From assembly GCF_008638345.1 (NCBI RefSeq), contig NZ_VTVA01000002.1, forward strand, positions 186,001 to 250,000: a stretch of 64,000 bases of DNA. Reading direction: 5' to 3'. Positions 54,799 through 63,650 of this stretch are shown piece after piece. The DNA comes from Pseudomonas saliphila. Its GTDB lineage: Bacteria; Pseudomonadota; Gammaproteobacteria; Pseudomonadales; Pseudomonadaceae. Under the pieces are notes generated by a model that worked only from the letters and a program-made list of their open reading frames with translations, had not been told where the DNA came from and did not search any database. The translations under genes and the position numbers were made by a program. Every line of letters begins with the position of its first letter. Position 1 is the stretch's first letter.

Positions 54799-54826
54799 AG
54801 TCTAGAACTCTAATAATGAGGGTCAA
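54799..54826 (-). promoter_or_regulatory. Candidate sigma-70 promoter of the polyester hydrolase
   Basis: On the minus strand TTGACC (54821-54826) and TAGACT (54799-54804) are spaced by 16 bp, 80 bp upstream of the ATG. GGAG lies six bases before the start codon. Confidence 0.4.
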
Positions 54827-54937
54827 CGGCCCAACGGCAATTTCACCCGTATGGGGTAGACCCAAGTGTGACGGACGTCACGCTATCGCAAGCCTTTGAT
54901 TTCACTATGAAGCTGGAACAGAGGCCGTGTGCCACTG

Positions 54938-54970
54938 CAAAAACGCCCGCCATTCGGCGGGCGTTCTTAC
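54938..54970. terminator. Terminator after the PhoX-like gene
   Basis: A 10-bp perfect stem AACGCCCGCC/GGCGGGCGTT (54942-54951, 54956-54965) with a four-base loop runs into TTTTG on the minus strand. It separates the PhoX-like gene from the polyester hydrolase. Confidence 0.88.
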
Positions 54971-54982
54971 TGTCGCCTGTGC

Positions 54983-56467
54983 TTACAGCGAACCACGTTT
55001 CCAGGGTCCCCATATGGCGAAGGTAATACCCGGTGTCTGCACGTTTACGAACAGAAAATGCCCGCTCGGATCAAAGCAGGCGCCAGCAAATTCTCGATTC
55101 CGGTAATCACCGCCCGCTACGTTCTTCCCCGCGGACGCCGCCTCAACATCGCTGAACACGACGTTGTTCTTGGCGAAGATGTAGGATTCGCCGCGCCGTG
55201 TCAGGCCGATCAGACGCTCGCCGAAACCATAATCATCCAACACGCCGCCGCCGTCTTCACACAGCAATACGCCGCCGCGCGGGCTGACGGTGATATTGTC
55301 CGGATTATTCGCGATCACCGAGTCGGTGGAGGCGAAAATGCAGGTGATTCGATCGGTTTTCAGATCGTGCATCCATACACACCCCTCGCCCTGCCCTTCG
55401 CGCCCCTGTCCGTCTCGCCCGGCGCTGGTATCGACGATATAGGCCTTGCCCTGGTGATACCAGATGCCCTCACCCCGGCTCATGGTCAGTCCACCCGCTG
55501 CCTTTGCCTGGGTATAGGGGCCACTGGCACGCCCCTGCGGCGCCGCGTCCGGATCGGCAATCTCCACCCATTCCAACTGGTATTCATCACCCAGCTTCGG
55601 GGCGAGCAGCATGGCACCGTCGACGTCCTTGACCTTGGCAGCCTGCAGTCGACCACCCTCTTCCAATGCACCCGCACGCATGCTCGTGTTGTCTGGAATA
55701 AAGCGGTAATAGCCGGCGACGTTACGCTGATCCTCCGTTTGATAAACAATACTGGTACGCGGATCGACGCAGACAGCTTCGTGCTTGAACCGGCCCATTT
55801 GAACAATCGGCTGGCCGGTGGTTTCATCAGCCTTCTGCCGCACTTCGAACACGTAGCCATGCTTGCGACCGCCCGAGGCGGTCAGGTCGCTGGTCGTTTC
55901 TTCACAGCTCAGCCAGGTACCCCATGGCGTAACGCCGCCCGCGCAGTTGACCAGCGTGCCGCCCAGACTGGGCTCGGTAATCGCGTCCTTGCCTATGCCG
56001 ACCGGAAAACGAATAGTGGTATTGCCCCCGCCCGGCAGCTGGCCATTATCCAGGGCAACGCTGTCGTAGATCGCCGGAGCCACAATCCCCCGCGAGCTAC
56101 TGCCCACCTCATGGTTGCGGATGAGGACAATTTCGCGCCCGCCACGGCCCTTGTTCACGCCGACAACGCCCATACCGTCGAATGAGCCAGGCACCGGCTG
56201 ACCATCGATCATCAGATCACCGGTCCAGGAAAACGTCTTGTAGTTGAAGCCATCAGGTAACTGCAAAAGCTCCAGCCCCGTGGTCATGTCTTTGACCGGG
56301 CTAAGACTGCCATAGGGCCCGGCGATGCGCGGCAACGGATTGGCCGCGTGCGCCTGGCGGGTGGCAAAGGCTTGCAGTGTGGCTGCGAACGGAACAGCAG
56401 CAGCGAGCGCCATACCGCCCTTCAACAAGTTGCGGCGGCTGGTATCGGTAGTATCAGTAGTCATCAT
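54983..56467 (-). CDS. Tat-exported PhoX-like (DUF839) protein
   Basis: A 494-residue protein with a twin-arginine signal, DTSRRNLLKGGMALAAAVPF, cleaved near AHA-ANP. The rest is a DUF839/PhoX beta-propeller: VLIRNHEVGSSSRG, GGVTPWGTWLSCEETTSD, GRFKHEAVCVDPRT, IVYQTEDQRNVAGYYRFIPD, NPDNITVSPRGGVLLCEDG and FAGACFDPSGHFLFVNVQTP. The Glu/Asp/Cys pattern (SCEETT, EDGGGV) matches the Ca/Fe-binding residues of PhoX phosphatases, but many DUF839 members have no proven activity. No Pho-box was found. It lies upstream of, and separated by a terminator from, the polyester hydrolase. Confidence 0.85.
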   Translation of the reverse strand: MMTTDTTDTSRRNLLKGGMALAAAVPFAATLQAFATRQAHAANPLPRIAGPYGSLSPVKDMTTGLELLQLPDGFNYKTFSWTGDLMIDGQPVPGSFDGMGVVGVNKGRGGREIVLIRNHEVGSSSRGIVAPAIYDSVALDNGQLPGGGNTTIRFPVGIGKDAITEPSLGGTLVNCAGGVTPWGTWLSCEETTSDLTASGGRKHGYVFEVRQKADETTGQPIVQMGRFKHEAVCVDPRTSIVYQTEDQRNVAGYYRFIPDNTSMRAGALEEGGRLQAAKVKDVDGAMLLAPKLGDEYQLEWVEIADPDAAPQGRASGPYTQAKAAGGLTMSRGEGIWYHQGKAYIVDTSAGRDGQGREGQGEGCVWMHDLKTDRITCIFASTDSVIANNPDNITVSPRGGVLLCEDGGGVLDDYGFGERLIGLTRRGESYIFAKNNVVFSDVEAASAGKNVAGGDYRNREFAGACFDPSGHFLFVNVQTPGITFAIWGPWKRGSL

Positions 56468-56646
56468 CAGGTCCTCTCGGGATTCTTGTCGGGACCATGA
56501 GTGAAACAGTCGCAGATGACGGAGCGGTGATGATCTGGTTTCGATTATCTGAAAGCTGCGAAAATTGCTAACTAGTGGAAAACATTCAAGAAAACCACGC
56601 GCCGGTCGATACAGCTGATAATGCCCGCCCCCTTCTCAGGATCGAC

Positions 56647-58206
56647 ATGCGCAATAACCAACCCGTCACCCAGCGACAACACAGCTTCAGTCCCGAGCAA
56701 CGGCTTATTACCACGACCGACCTCAGCGGCAAGATCACCTACTGCAACGACGCCTTCGTTGAGATCAGCGGCTTCCCGAGAAATGAACTGATCGGCAGCC
56801 CTCATAATCTGGTACGCCATCCGGATACGCCTGCCGCGGTGTTCGAACAAATGTGGTGCGATCTCAAAGCCGGGCGCAGCTGGATGGGGATCGTCAAGAA
56901 CCGCCGAAGCAATGGCGATCACTATTGGGTCGATGCATTCGTTACACCCTTCCTGGAAAACGGTCAGATCGCCGGCTACGAGTCGGTCCGCATGCAGGCC
57001 AGCCCAGAACAGATACATCGGGCCGAAATTATATACGGTCGACTTAACAGCGGTCGCAGCGGCATCGCCTTCGACTGGTCCGGACTGCTCCAACCGGCCG
57101 CCTTCGCCGTGTTGATCGCTGGCATGACAGGCGGGCTTACGTTAGCGCTCGGTGGTGTCGGCATCGCGGCTGGCTGCGTATTGGGCGTCGCTGCCGGGTA
57201 CGGCTACAAGCTTCAAAGCGATAGCCGTCTGCAACGGGTGATCGACACGGCCGACCAGGCGATTACCGATCCGCTGCTGGCACAAATGTATACGCCCAAC
57301 CATGGCGTGCTGAGTCAGCTGGAGATGGCCATCCACAGTCAGCAGGCACGGCTGCGCACCTGCCTGGCGCGAATACTCGACAGCGCAAACAACCTGCAGT
57401 CCCAGGCCGGCGAAGCAAGTCATCTGGCCCATAGCGGCAATCAGGGCATGGCTCGCCAACGCCAGGAGACCGACATGGTCGCTGCCGCGGTCAACGAGAT
57501 GGCCGCCGCCACCCAGGAGGTGACCAGTAACGTCCACCGCGCCGCCGACGCCACAGCCGATGCCAGCTCTGCGGCGACGCGTGGCAAGCAAGTGGCCAGC
57601 GAGGCGCGTGAGGCAATCGAACTGCTCTCCGAATCAGTTCGTTCAGCCACCAGCGTTGCCAACCGGTTATCCGAAGATGCGCGAGAGATCGGCGGCGTCG
57701 TCGATGTCATCCAGAGCATCGCCGAACAGACCAATCTGCTCGCGCTAAACGCCGCCATTGAAGCCGCCCGAGCTGGTGAGCAAGGCCGGGGCTTCGCCGT
57801 CGTAGCAGACGAAGTGCGCGCCCTCGCCAGCCGCACCGCCGCTTCCACCGGTCAGATCCACGCCTTGATCGGCAACCTGCAATCAGCCGCCAAGCGCGCC
57901 GTGGAGACCATGCAGACCGGACATGAGCAGGCCGAGATTGGCAGCGCTCGGGTAGTGGAAGTCGACGAAGCACTGGAAGGCATCCGCGTCGCGATTGATC
58001 GTGTCAACGAGATGGCCGGACAGATCGCCAGCGCCGCCGAAGAGCAAAGCGCTGTCGCCGAAGAGATCAGCCAGAACATCACCAGCATCGCCGAGCTGTC
58101 GGACATGACCTCAACCCAATCGAATCGCAGCGCCGATCTGAGTGATGAGCTGGCCGACACGGCCAAGGCGCAGGCAGCCTTGGTGGAGCGCTTCGCCCGG
58201 CGTTGA
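56647..58206 (+). CDS. aer: Aerotaxis/energy-taxis receptor Aer
   Basis: Aer senses redox state through an FAD-bound PAS domain and signals to CheA. The start at ATG 56647 ([20 protein letters not shown]) is typical of Aer and follows AGGA; the GTG at 56575 is less likely. 519 residues: PAS domain ([38 protein letters not shown]), two membrane helices near 155-205 ([20 protein letters not shown] and following), and a cytoplasmic methyl-accepting domain with the conserved hairpin tip [20 protein letters not shown]. No periplasmic ligand domain is present, as in Aer. Divergent from the PhoX-like gene. Confidence 0.92.
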   Translation: MRNNQPVTQRQHSFSPEQRLITTTDLSGKITYCNDAFVEISGFPRNELIGSPHNLVRHPDTPAAVFEQMWCDLKAGRSWMGIVKNRRSNGDHYWVDAFVTPFLENGQIAGYESVRMQASPEQIHRAEIIYGRLNSGRSGIAFDWSGLLQPAAFAVLIAGMTGGLTLALGGVGIAAGCVLGVAAGYGYKLQSDSRLQRVIDTADQAITDPLLAQMYTPNHGVLSQLEMAIHSQQARLRTCLARILDSANNLQSQAGEASHLAHSGNQGMARQRQETDMVAAAVNEMAAATQEVTSNVHRAADATADASSAATRGKQVASEAREAIELLSESVRSATSVANRLSEDAREIGGVVDVIQSIAEQTNLLALNAAIEAARAGEQGRGFAVVADEVRALASRTAASTGQIHALIGNLQSAAKRAVETMQTGHEQAEIGSARVVEVDEALEGIRVAIDRVNEMAGQIASAAEEQSAVAEEISQNITSIAELSDMTSTQSNRSADLSDELADTAKAQAALVERFARR

Positions 58207-58359
58207 GCCTGGCTAAGTACCCGTAGCGCCAAAGCCATTGGAAAGCCCGCTAACTCACATCCGCCGCGCCGATGCCCTCGGCGCAGCGCACGCTGTCCGA
58301 TTCATGATCCAGGTCAGGCCGAACAGCGCGAGAGTGAACTAGGCTGTAGGGGATTCTGC

Positions 58360-58378
58360 GAATCACAGCCTGTGATTC
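58360..58378. promoter_or_regulatory. 19-bp perfect palindrome upstream of the alcohol dehydrogenase
   Basis: GAATCACAG-C-CTGTGATTC lies 27 bases before the ADH start and 13 bases before its ribosome-binding site. Arms are nine bases, perfect. It is placed as a repressor operator or a leader hairpin; the regulator is not known. Confidence 0.6.
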
Positions 58379-58404
58379 CCAATCCACTTCCTGGAGACAC
58401 TCCC

Positions 58405-59502
58405 ATGGCTGAGATGATGAGGGCAGCGATTTTTATCGAGCCCGGACGGATCGAACTGGCTGACAAACCCATTCCCGATGTAGGCCCTAACGAAGCGCTG
58501 GTGCGCATCACGACCACCACCATCTGCGGTACCGACATTCACATCCTCAAGGGCGAGTATCCGGTAGCCAAAGGCCTGACCATCGGCCACGAGCCCGTCG
58601 GCGTCATCGAAAAGCTGGGCAGCGCGGTTCAGGGATATAAAGAAGGCCAGCGCGTTATCGCCGGCGCCATCTGCCCCAACTTCAATTCCTACGCAGCGCA
58701 GGACGGCGTCCCCTCACAGGACGGCAGTTACCTGACCGCCGACGGCAAATGCGGCTGCCACGGCTACAAGGCCACCGCCGGCTGGCGCTTCGGCAACATG
58801 ATCGATGGCACCCAGGCCGAGTACGTGTTGGTACCCGACGCTCAAGCCAATCTGGCACCCATTCCCGATGGCCTGACCGATGAGCAGGTGCTGATGTGCC
58901 CTGACATCATGTCCACCGGATTCAAAGGCGCGGAAAACGCCAATATCCGCATCGGCGACACCGTCGTCGTCTTCGCCCAGGGGCCGATCGGCCTCTGCGC
59001 CACCGCTGGCGCCCGACTGCTCGGCGCCACGACCATCATCGCCGTCGACGGTAACGACCACCGCTTGGGTATCGCCCGCAAGATGGGCGCCGACATCACC
59101 CTCGACTATCGCAATTGCGATGTCGTAGAAGAGGTCATGAAACTCACCGGCGGCCGCGGCTCAGATGCCTCCATCGAAGCCCTCGGCACCCAGCAGACCT
59201 TTGCCCAATCACTGCAAGTACTCAAACCCGGCGGCACACTGTCCAGCCTCGGCGTGTACTCCCAAGATCTGGTCATCCCCCTCGGCGCATTCGCCGCCGG
59301 ATTAGGCGACCACAAGATCAACACCGCCCTCTGCCCCGGCGGCAAGGAGCGCATGCGACGCTTGATGAACGTACTGGAATCCAGCCGGTTGGATCTCGGG
59401 CCGCTGGTTACCCATGAGTACAAACTGGATAAGATCGTGGATGCCTACGAGTTGTTTGGGAATCAGCGCGATGGGGTGTTGAAGGTGGCGATTAAGCCTT
59501 GA
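58405..59502 (+). CDS. Zinc-dependent alcohol dehydrogenase, medium-chain (MDR) family
   Basis: A 365-residue MDR oxidoreductase similar to secondary-alcohol dehydrogenases of the Clostridium beijerinckii/Thermoanaerobacter type. ATG 58405 (MAEMMRAAIFIEPGRIEL) follows GGAGA. Catalytic zinc ligands are Cys in TTICGTDIHILKGEYP, His-Glu in TIGHEPVGVIEKLG, and probably Asp in MCPDIMSTGFKGA. The Rossmann motif FAQGPIGLCATAGARLLGA is followed by IIAVDGNDHRLG, where the Asp after the second strand suggests NAD rather than NADP. The four-Cys structural zinc lobe is missing. Substrate unknown. A 19-bp palindrome lies upstream and a hairpin follows. Confidence 0.88.
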   Translation: MAEMMRAAIFIEPGRIELADKPIPDVGPNEALVRITTTTICGTDIHILKGEYPVAKGLTIGHEPVGVIEKLGSAVQGYKEGQRVIAGAICPNFNSYAAQDGVPSQDGSYLTADGKCGCHGYKATAGWRFGNMIDGTQAEYVLVPDAQANLAPIPDGLTDEQVLMCPDIMSTGFKGAENANIRIGDTVVVFAQGPIGLCATAGARLLGATTIIAVDGNDHRLGIARKMGADITLDYRNCDVVEEVMKLTGGRGSDASIEALGTQQTFAQSLQVLKPGGTLSSLGVYSQDLVIPLGAFAAGLGDHKINTALCPGGKERMRRLMNVLESSRLDLGPLVTHEYKLDKIVDAYELFGNQRDGVLKVAIKP

Positions 59503-59514
59503 GGTATGTCTGGT

Positions 59515-59536
59515 GGGCGCGAGCGACTCCGCGCCC
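59515..59536 (+). terminator. Hairpin after the alcohol dehydrogenase
   Basis: GGGCGCG (59515-59521) and CGCGCCC (59530-59536) form a 7-bp GC stem 13 bases after the stop, followed by CTTG. No clear T-run. Confidence 0.5.
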
Positions 59537-59655
59537 CTTGACCTGATTGAAGCGACCGCGAAGCCCGGCGGCGAATGAGTCAATTCCTGGGGTTGGTGAG
59601 CGCCTCGGGCCGCGTTCGGACTCGCCGACAGGGTTCATACGAGCGCGAACCGCCA

Positions 59656-59688
59656 GCGTAGCGCAGGCGCACTAAAGCCCCAGGTCGT
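59656..59688 (+). repeat. 33-bp direct repeat, left copy (REP-like)
   Basis: Begins GCGTAGCGCAGGCGCACTA and ends CCCAGGTCGT. 29 of 33 bases match 61472-61504 in the same orientation. It has a small hairpin preceded by GTAG, the tetranucleotide typical of REPs. It lies 38 bases before mntA. Confidence 0.8.
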
Positions 59689-59725
59689 ATACACTCAGAA
59701 CTTAACCGACTGAGGATAGCCAGAT

Positions 59726-60109
59726 ATGTCGCTGGAGAAGATCCAAAGCGTATTAGCCGAGCATCCAGAGATACAACTTGCCTATCTTTTTGGATCGATG
59801 GCCGCAGGTAGCGCAACAGCGACCAGCGACGCGGATATAGCGGTGCAAACCTGTGCGCCACTGGGTGTCGAGGCCAAAATATCCCTGGTTGAAGAAATCG
59901 CCAAAGCGACCGGTCGGCCAGTAGACTTGATCGATCTGCGTAAAACTGGAGAACCCCTTCTGGGGCAGATTCTACGGTACGGGACCCGCTTGAAAGGCAA
60001 CGATACATTGCACGCCGAGCTGATGCGGCGCCACATATTCGATAGTGAAGACTTTCTGCCTTACGTGCGCAGAATGCTCGCGGAGCGCAGGCAGTCATGG
60101 ACAAGCTAG
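59726..60109 (+). CDS. mntA: Type VII antitoxin MntA (minimal nucleotidyltransferase)
   Basis: A 127-residue MNT protein that neutralises HepT by AMP-ylating a tyrosine next to the toxin's active site. The signature GSX10DXD is complete: AYLFGSMAAGSATATSDADI, with Gly23-Ser24 and Asp35/Asp37. VDLIDLRKTGEPLLGQIL follows as in MntA. It overlaps hepT by 13 bp, antitoxin first, as in the Shewanella system. The pair sits just inside a REP-like direct repeat, and base composition is less GC-rich than in the flanking genes, suggesting transfer. Confidence 0.9.
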   Translation: MSLEKIQSVLAEHPEIQLAYLFGSMAAGSATATSDADIAVQTCAPLGVEAKISLVEEIAKATGRPVDLIDLRKTGEPLLGQILRYGTRLKGNDTLHAELMRRHIFDSEDFLPYVRRMLAERRQSWTS

Positions 60110-60516
60110 TTATCGAGCGAAAACTCGATTCGTTATACCGATGCCTGAACCGAGTCAGTGAAAAGTGTCCGGCGAACGTAGCGGATCTTCTATCCGACCT
60201 GGACCTGCAGGACGTAATCGTATTGAATCTGAGCAGAGCCGTTCAGATGTGCGTCGATCTGGGCGCTCACATGCTATCCAGTCTGGACCAACCGCCTCCC
60301 AATACCATGGGAGAAACCTTTGATAGGATGGCAGATGCGAAAGTGCTGGACCGTCAGCTCGCAGACCGGATGAAGAAATCCGTAGGGTTCAGAAATATTG
60401 CCGTGCATAACTATGATGAGCTTGATTGGGCGATTGTCCATGCCATCGCCTCACGTCATCTGGCTGATTTCAGAGCTTTCGCAGCGGTTATTGCTCAGTC
60501 TCTTGATGAAGACTGA
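60097..60516 (+). CDS. hepT: Type VII toxin HepT (HEPN ribonuclease)
   Basis: A 139-residue all-helical HEPN protein predicted to be a toxic RNase. The active-site motif RX4HXY is intact: FRNIAVHNYDE, with Arg99, His104 and Tyr106; Tyr106 is the residue expected to be AMP-ylated by MntA. MDKLVIERKLDSLYRCLNR is a typical start. It overlaps mntA (ATG inside the last codons of mntA). No further genes in the operon. Confidence 0.9.
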   Translation: MDKLVIERKLDSLYRCLNRVSEKCPANVADLLSDLDLQDVIVLNLSRAVQMCVDLGAHMLSSLDQPPPNTMGETFDRMADAKVLDRQLADRMKKSVGFRNIAVHNYDELDWAIVHAIASRHLADFRAFAAVIAQSLDED

Positions 60517-60728
60517 GCGACACCAGTCGCTCAAGCTTGCCCAAATCAAACACCGGGCGTCCTGACCGAATCGGTTTCCGCTCCGACCACGACGCCAAGC
60601 CCAGCTTTTCAGCCGCACCCAACGGCTAGCATCGCAACTCCGATTCGACCAGATGCGACACGGCTCCCGCCGTTATTGGCCATCATCGAGCATAATCGAG
60701 GCCTGATTGCGGCTACACGGACGTTCTT

Positions 60729-61439
60729 ATGGCACGACGCCAACGCCTTTCCTACCCAGGCATCACCCAGCACATTATTCAACGCGGCAACAACCGTCAG
60801 GTGTGTTTCGGTGACGACGAAGACATGTATATTTTTGCTCAATGGTTGACCGATTACGCTGCTGAATATGGTGTTGCCGTTCATGCCTGGGTATTCATGA
60901 CCAACCATATCCATGTCCTCGCAACGCCAGTCGATTTCAACAGCGTTTCCCTGTTGATGCAGGCCCTCGGTCGCCGCTACGTGCGCTATTTCAACCGTCG
61001 TTATCGCCGCACCGGCACCCTAAGGGAAGGTCGCTATCGCTCCTGCCTGATCGACTCTGAAGCCTACCTGTTGACCTGTCAGCGTTATATCGAGATGAAT
61101 CCAGTCAGGGCGGGCATGGTTACCGCTCCCGCCGAATACCGCTGGAGTAGCTACCGCAGCAATGCCCACGGCAAGCCGTCAACATTGGTGGTTCCACATG
61201 AGATTTACCACAAGCTGGGCCCGACAGCTGAAAGCCGACAAGCAGCCTACCGCGCCCTGTTCACCGAGCAACTACCTGTCGAACTTTTCGAAAATATCAA
61301 CCAGTCAACATGTAGCGGGCTGGCTTTGGGCAATGATCGATTCCGGGACCAGATCGAGAAGTTGACGGGCAAATTGGCCGGACGGGGAAAGTCGGGCGGC
61401 CTGTTAAACAACCGTAATCGGGAATTAATGTTCATCTGA
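60729..61439 (+). CDS. REP-associated tyrosine transposase (Y1_Tnp), second copy
   Basis: A 236-residue HUH/Y1 transposase of another subgroup than the one at 13.9 kb. It begins MARRQRLSYPGITQHIIQRG, has the HUH motif FMTNHIHVLATP (about residue 60), LREGRYRSCLIDSEAYLLTC, and the catalytic-Tyr helix QRYIEMNPVRAGMV (about residue 120). The C-terminal ~100 residues are an extra DNA-binding-like region ending in GGLLNNRNRELMFI. A REP-like repeat follows 33 bp after the stop, and another lies before mntA. It looks intact. Confidence 0.9.
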   Translation: MARRQRLSYPGITQHIIQRGNNRQVCFGDDEDMYIFAQWLTDYAAEYGVAVHAWVFMTNHIHVLATPVDFNSVSLLMQALGRRYVRYFNRRYRRTGTLREGRYRSCLIDSEAYLLTCQRYIEMNPVRAGMVTAPAEYRWSSYRSNAHGKPSTLVVPHEIYHKLGPTAESRQAAYRALFTEQLPVELFENINQSTCSGLALGNDRFRDQIEKLTGKLAGRGKSGGLLNNRNRELMFI

Positions 61440-61471
61440 ACCCAATTAGTTCTTAAAAGCATAAAAAACTG

Positions 61472-61504
61472 GCGTAGTGCAGGCGCACTATACTCCCAGG
61501 TCGT
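61472..61504 (+). repeat. 33-bp direct repeat, right copy (REP-like)
   Basis: Begins GCGTAGTGCAGGCGCACTA. TAGTGC and GCACTA form a perfect 6-bp hairpin; in the left copy one pair is changed. The 150 bp between the transposase and tfpO otherwise hold nothing recognised. Confidence 0.8.
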
Positions 61505-61590
61505 GCACTTTCATTCGTCAGCCGCTTCAAGAGTTCAGCCAATTCACCTGAATTTTAATAACACCCAATCTAACCCCGATCACTTTTCGC

Positions 61591-63024
61591 TCATTCAATT
61601 CCATCTACCCCATCCATAGGTATCCAGCCCTGCGCCCAAAAGCGTGGTGTCCAACCTGTATGATGCTTGGACATGTGAGCTTCGCTGTCTTCGGGTACTG
61701 TGGGCGCTTCATTTATAAGCACATTACCCAGAATCAGTACGACTGGGAATGCCAAAACCTTGAAGAAGATACGTTGTGCTGGGGATGCCGGCTGCGGGTC
61801 TGACCATTTAGCTATGGCTAATCCGATCAGAATCGCCAGCCAGGTCTCTGTGTAAGGCATGACAAAAACGCCATCGACCTGAGCAAGCACCAGTGCCCCA
61901 GTAATAGATAGCCAGAGTGCAGCACTTATGTTATCAGGTTCCCCTTGGCGCAGCCGAGCGAGGCCAAACCACATACCCCAGACGCCAAGACTCAACGCCA
62001 TGAGCGTTGCAGGAATACCCCATTCAGCAGCCCATTGCAGAATCACTTGATGCGGATGAGCGGCGATGGGATTGTAGGTGGCCGCATAATGCATCGGGCC
62101 CGCGCCCAGCCATGGATTTTCCCTCGCCATCTCCCAAGCCCAGAACCAGATACTCTCCCGCCCAGACAGACTGGTGCGCAAACTGTCCCGTAGGTCAGGG
62201 GATATATCCAGCCATGCGGGTATCACGTGAAAAAGCAGAATGAACAGCACAACGCCGATCAAACCTGCGCAGGCTTGAACCGCCACTAGCTTCCATTGCC
62301 GATGAGCGATCATAAGCAGAACGGCGGTAGATACGGCAAGACCCAGCCACAGGCCGCGACCGCCAAGTGTCAGCGCGATGCACCACTGCACTGACAAAGA
62401 GGTAAAAATCACCACGCTGATTACAGGCCTCTTCGGCCTTAGGCACAAAATCAGAGAGGCCATAACCGGCATAAGAAGAATTTGAAATTGACCAAAAAAG
62501 CGAGGATTTGAGAAACCATTGAAAAGCAGATCGGCATCAAGCATGTATATGCCAGTGAGAAATGCGGCCGAGTAATACACTACAAACTGAAACGCATGCA
62601 GAAGACCAATGATGACCATAAGGCCAAGTAAAAAGAAAACGACAGATGACTTATGAGCAATCAACCCCAGCAACAAAACCAGGATTGCCAGCCCGGCATA
62701 GCGCCCCCATTCCTTCAAAGCCCATAACGGCCACTCGGCGGACAAAGCGGAAACCAAGCCAATTAGAAACACTGCGACAACAAGAAAAAAACTCAATCGC
62801 GGAAGACAAACTTGAGAATGAAAAATCAGAACTAATGCAGCGACACCTAATAATAAAATCTGATACACCCTGTGCTGATCGTGCCAGCTAAAATATGAGT
62901 GCCATAGATAGATAGCGGACAGGCTAAACACCAATAAAGGCAATACCATAATACATTGCGAAACTCCGACAGAAAGTGACTTCGCCGATGTATTCGCCCG
63001 ACACTTAATATCCCTATCGAACAT
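61591..63024 (-). CDS. tfpO: Pilin glycosyltransferase TfpO/PilO (Wzy_C O-antigen ligase family)
   Basis: An inner-membrane oligosaccharyltransferase that transfers an O-antigen unit to the C-terminal Ser of group I pilins in P. aeruginosa. 477 residues from ATG 63024, preceded by GAGGAA. It has about ten to twelve hydrophobic helices, a large periplasmic loop with LRTSLSGRESIWFWAWEMAR and NPWLGAGPMHYAATYNPIAA, then PHQVILQWAAEWGIPATLMA; the Arg/His residues in this loop are the Wzy_C signature. It lies directly after pilA on the same strand, beyond a terminator that should reduce its expression. Lower GC than the core genes nearby. Confidence 0.88.
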   Translation of the reverse strand: MFDRDIKCRANTSAKSLSVGVSQCIMVLPLLVFSLSAIYLWHSYFSWHDQHRVYQILLLGVAALVLIFHSQVCLPRLSFFLVVAVFLIGLVSALSAEWPLWALKEWGRYAGLAILVLLLGLIAHKSSVVFFLLGLMVIIGLLHAFQFVVYYSAAFLTGIYMLDADLLFNGFSNPRFFGQFQILLMPVMASLILCLRPKRPVISVVIFTSLSVQWCIALTLGGRGLWLGLAVSTAVLLMIAHRQWKLVAVQACAGLIGVVLFILLFHVIPAWLDISPDLRDSLRTSLSGRESIWFWAWEMARENPWLGAGPMHYAATYNPIAAHPHQVILQWAAEWGIPATLMALSLGVWGMWFGLARLRQGEPDNISAALWLSITGALVLAQVDGVFVMPYTETWLAILIGLAIAKWSDPQPASPAQRIFFKVLAFPVVLILGNVLINEAPTVPEDSEAHMSKHHTGWTPRFWAQGWIPMDGVDGIE

Positions 63025-63053
63025 CTGTATTCCTCGACTCTGCACCCAATAAA

Positions 63054-63075
63054 AAGCCCCGGCGGGCCGGGGCTT
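63054..63075 (-). terminator. Terminator between pilA and tfpO
   Basis: A 10-bp perfect stem AAGCCCCGGC/GCCGGGGCTT with a two-base loop is followed by TTTATT on the minus strand. It lies 80 bases after pilA and would make pilA transcripts much more abundant than tfpO transcripts. Confidence 0.88.
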
Positions 63076-63155
63076 TCTTACAACAATAACCTGGAACCAG
63101 ACCAAGACATTTATACGCTCATCTGATCCCGATTTATCGACCCTACCTCAGCGCA

Positions 63156-63605
63156 TTATGAAGCCGTACAGCCCGACGGGGTATAGGACTCCTTCCAGCC
63201 TGAAGTCGACTTCACAATATTACAAGACCAAGCACCTTTTTCGTCTCTAGCCATATGAATCTTCGCACCTGTTACGTTACTTCCTCCTTTCAGCTCACAA
63301 GTGAGCAAGTCTGTCTTAGCAGCGATTCCTGTGGCAGGAACGTATGCAGCAGAAGTCATCGTGCAGCGATCCGAGCTCTTCAAACCTAACTCATCGAGAG
63401 CATTGGCAGCTAATGCTCTACCATCATTTATCGCAAGTTCGTATGCTGTTTTAGCGGGCGCCACCTCAGCCAAACCGGCAGAAACTTGAGCTTTAGCCGT
63501 ATAATCCTGATAAGCCGGCAAAGCAATAGCCGCCAAAATACCAATGATCGCAACCACGATCATCAGTTCGATCAATGTAAAACCTTTCTGCATTTGAGCT
63601 TTCAT
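63156..63605 (-). CDS. pilA: Type IV major pilin PilA
   Basis: The structural subunit of type IV pili. The ATG at 63605 follows TGGAG at six bases and gives an 8-residue prepilin leader (MKAQMQKG) cut before [20 protein letters not shown] with Glu5. 149 residues precursor. Four Cys (in [19 protein letters not shown] and SGCTAS) allow two disulfides. The chain ends CTAS, a C-terminal Ser that suits TfpO glycosylation as in P. aeruginosa group I pilins. A sigma-54 promoter lies 46 bp upstream; pilB is divergent. Confidence 0.95.
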   Translation of the reverse strand: MKAQMQKGFTLIELMIVVAIIGILAAIALPAYQDYTAKAQVSAGLAEVAPAKTAYELAINDGRALAANALDELGLKSSDRCTMTSAAYVPATGIAAKTDLLTCELKGGSNVTGAKIHMARDEKGAWSCNIVKSTSGWKESYTPSGCTAS

Positions 63606-63650
63606 CATGTACTCCATTATGTGATTTAGCCGTTGGGCTGGTAGTGACGT

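Noticed and set aside
54929-56185. Open frame of 418 codons antisense to the PhoX-like gene
   Set aside because: The opposite strand has a Tat signal and complete DUF839 domain; the frame begins within the terminator hairpin and has no family features.
59580-60104. Open frame of 174 codons antisense to mntA
   Set aside because: MntA has a full catalytic motif and overlaps hepT in operon fashion; the antisense frame runs through the REP-like repeat and has no motif.
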